From Nostoc flagelliforme FACHB-838 (GTDB lineage: Bacteria; Cyanobacteriota; Cyanobacteriia; Cyanobacteriales; Nostocaceae), in contig NZ_JACJSI010000013.1 of the NCBI RefSeq assembly GCF_014698065.1, positions 1 to 64,000 on the forward strand: a DNA stretch of 64,000 nt. The letters are read 5' to 3'. Position 1 is the stretch's first letter; each line of letters starts with the position of its first letter. Both the position numbers and the translations under genes were made by a program. Below the pieces are notes generated by a model. It had not been told where the DNA came from. It saw nothing but the letters and a program-made list of their open reading frames with translations, and ran no database searches. Positions 63,310 to 64,000 of this stretch are shown here, piece by piece.

Positions 63310-64000
63310 TTACAGAGGTGTCACAGAAGGTTCTTGCACCCTATCATTAACAGTTTTTGGTTCTACAAAAGCTTCTCGACCTGTAATCAATCTAGAGCGA
63401 CGATTACGAGTGATATAATTCCACGCCCACTGAAATACTACTAGTAATTTAGTGTCAAACTCGATTAAGAAGTAGATGTGAACTAATAGCCAAAAGGCCC
63501 AAGCAATGAAACCCGTAAGTTTGATTAAGCTTAAATCTACAACAGCTAAATTTTGCCCAATCATCGCCAAACTACCCACATCGTTGTAATTAAATTGTGG
63601 CAAAGTCTTACCTTGAAGCCGTCGTTGAATTAGTTTACCTACATACTCTCCTTGTTGTTTAGCTACGGGTGCAACACCAGGTAAAGGTTTAGCATCTTGA
63701 TGGGAGAAGTTGGCTAAATCTCCAATTACGAAAATGTTGTCATAACCCTCGATAGACAAGTCAGGTTCTACAATTACACGCCCAGAGTAATCGCGCTCTA
63801 CACCTGTAGTTTCTGCTAAGACTTTACCCATTGGGGAACCTTGAACACCTGCTGCCCACAATATAGTTTTTGAGGCAATTTCTGTAAATTCATTGTCTTG
63901 CTTGAAAGTAACAATATCACCTTCAATATTTGTCACCCTGGTGTGAGTGTGGAGTTCTACACCCAACTTTTGCAAAGATACTGCTGCTGATGCCGATAAC
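63310..64000 (-). CDS. Type II NADH dehydrogenase-like oxidoreductase (N-terminus outside window)
   Basis: 230 visible residues; the frame stays open to the edge. FAD site NIFVIGDLANFS, quinone-side features WAAGVQGSPMGK and PVAKQQGEYVGK, and a C-terminal membrane-binding helix region (FIAWAFWLLVHIYFLIEF). These match cyanobacterial NdbB-like enzymes that pass electrons from NAD(P)H to plastoquinone. Ends with a polar tail. Confidence 0.85.
   Translation of the reverse strand, partial: LSASAAVSLQKLGVELHTHTRVTNIEGDIVTFKQDNEFTEIASKTILWAAGVQGSPMGKVLAETTGVERDYSGRVIVEPDLSIEGYDNIFVIGDLANFSHQDAKPLPGVAPVAKQQGEYVGKLIQRRLQGKTLPQFNYNDVGSLAMIGQNLAVVDLSLIKLTGFIAWAFWLLVHIYFLIEFDTKLLVVFQWAWNYITRNRRSRLITGREAFVEPKTVNDRVQEPSVTPL

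Noticed and set aside
1..64000. tRNA, rRNA or known riboswitches
   Set aside because: I looked through the gaps by eye and saw no cloverleaf ends with CCA-type arms or T-loop (GGTTCGAATCC) motif, nor a cobalamin or similar riboswitch core. A covariance search would be decisive.

Overview
The window looks like chromosomal DNA of a filamentous, heterocyst-type cyanobacterium (Nostocales, Nostoc/Anabaena-like). Evidence: abundant HIP1 octamers (gcgatcgc), low GC intergenic DNA, chlorophyll and plastoquinone genes (chlM, ubiA), a Psb35-like photosystem II protein, SLH/OprB iron porin, neutral invertase, and many short dispersed repeats (21-bp tandem arrays, heptamer repeats, MITE-like elements) of the kind that crowd Nostoc intergenic regions. 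No rRNA, tRNA or CRISPR array was found. Both edges cut genes: a FutC-type ATPase on the left and a type II NADH dehydrogenase-like protein on the right.

Layout. 1-6.2 kb: ferric iron uptake on the minus strand (outer-membrane porin, futA, futB, futC), with a 21-bp tandem array between futB and futC and a heptamer repeat running up to the futB start codon. 6.3-10 kb: a decayed ISAs1-type transposase and a PhnD-like lipoprotein paired with a sensor histidine kinase. 10.6-15.2 kb: DUF423 protein, a small membrane protein, chlM, and a cation/proton antiporter with universal-stress domains. 15.3-23.8 kb: a sulfur-assimilation block: Rrf2 regulator + cysK, divergent cysE, a Crp/Fnr regulator, three small proteins built only of NIL domains, and sulfate permease genes cysW, cysT, sbpA. 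No cysA ATPase is present. 24-35 kb: glutamine amidotransferase, purE, nagA, CadD-like transporter, TauE-like exporter, a TetR-tautomerase-thioesterase operon, a DsbA-like protein, ubiA and ppx. 35.2-36.2 kb: a gene-free kilobase holding two MITE copies and stacked hairpins. 36.2-42.2 kb: EamA transporter, peptidoglycan-binding/HEAT protein, DUF2141 protein, a full amt gene and a truncated second amt. 42.7-48.4 kb: glutathione peroxidase, an SDR, an alpha/beta-hydrolase-like protein, a peroxiredoxin-glutaredoxin fusion, a zinc-ribbon membrane protein and a PAP2 phosphatase. 48.4-54 kb: a 209-bp MITE, a TauE-DUF1634 pair, small membrane proteins, a prohibitin pseudogene, a Nudix hydrolase and folK. 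54-64 kb: class A PBP (with a translationally coupled 41-codon ORF), Psb35, TerB, rsmB, neutral invertase, a Gly-rich/WD40/J-domain fusion, and NDH-2.

How the genes work together. The best-supported functional units are the iron-uptake operon, the sulfur block (sulfate import, O-acetylserine synthesis, cysteine synthesis, two local regulators and free NIL domains that may sense sulfur amino acids), the PhnD/histidine-kinase pair, and the TauE-DUF1634 pair. Repeat elements are the second theme: at least four copies of one GGGACTTCC-ended MITE family, one inserted inside a 21-bp tandem array and one nested in another palindrome. Several genes are broken: ISAs1 transposase (2-bp insertion), amt copy 2 (no N-terminal half), a prohibitin gene (two nonsense codons), and possibly the leader of the PhnD-like gene (frameshift).

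The most original observations are the cluster of four stand-alone NIL domains beside a sulfate permease without its ATPase, the MITE that splits a HIP1-containing tandem array, and the small SD-led ORF overlapping the PBP start codon. All functional calls come from reading the sequence; no database search was run.
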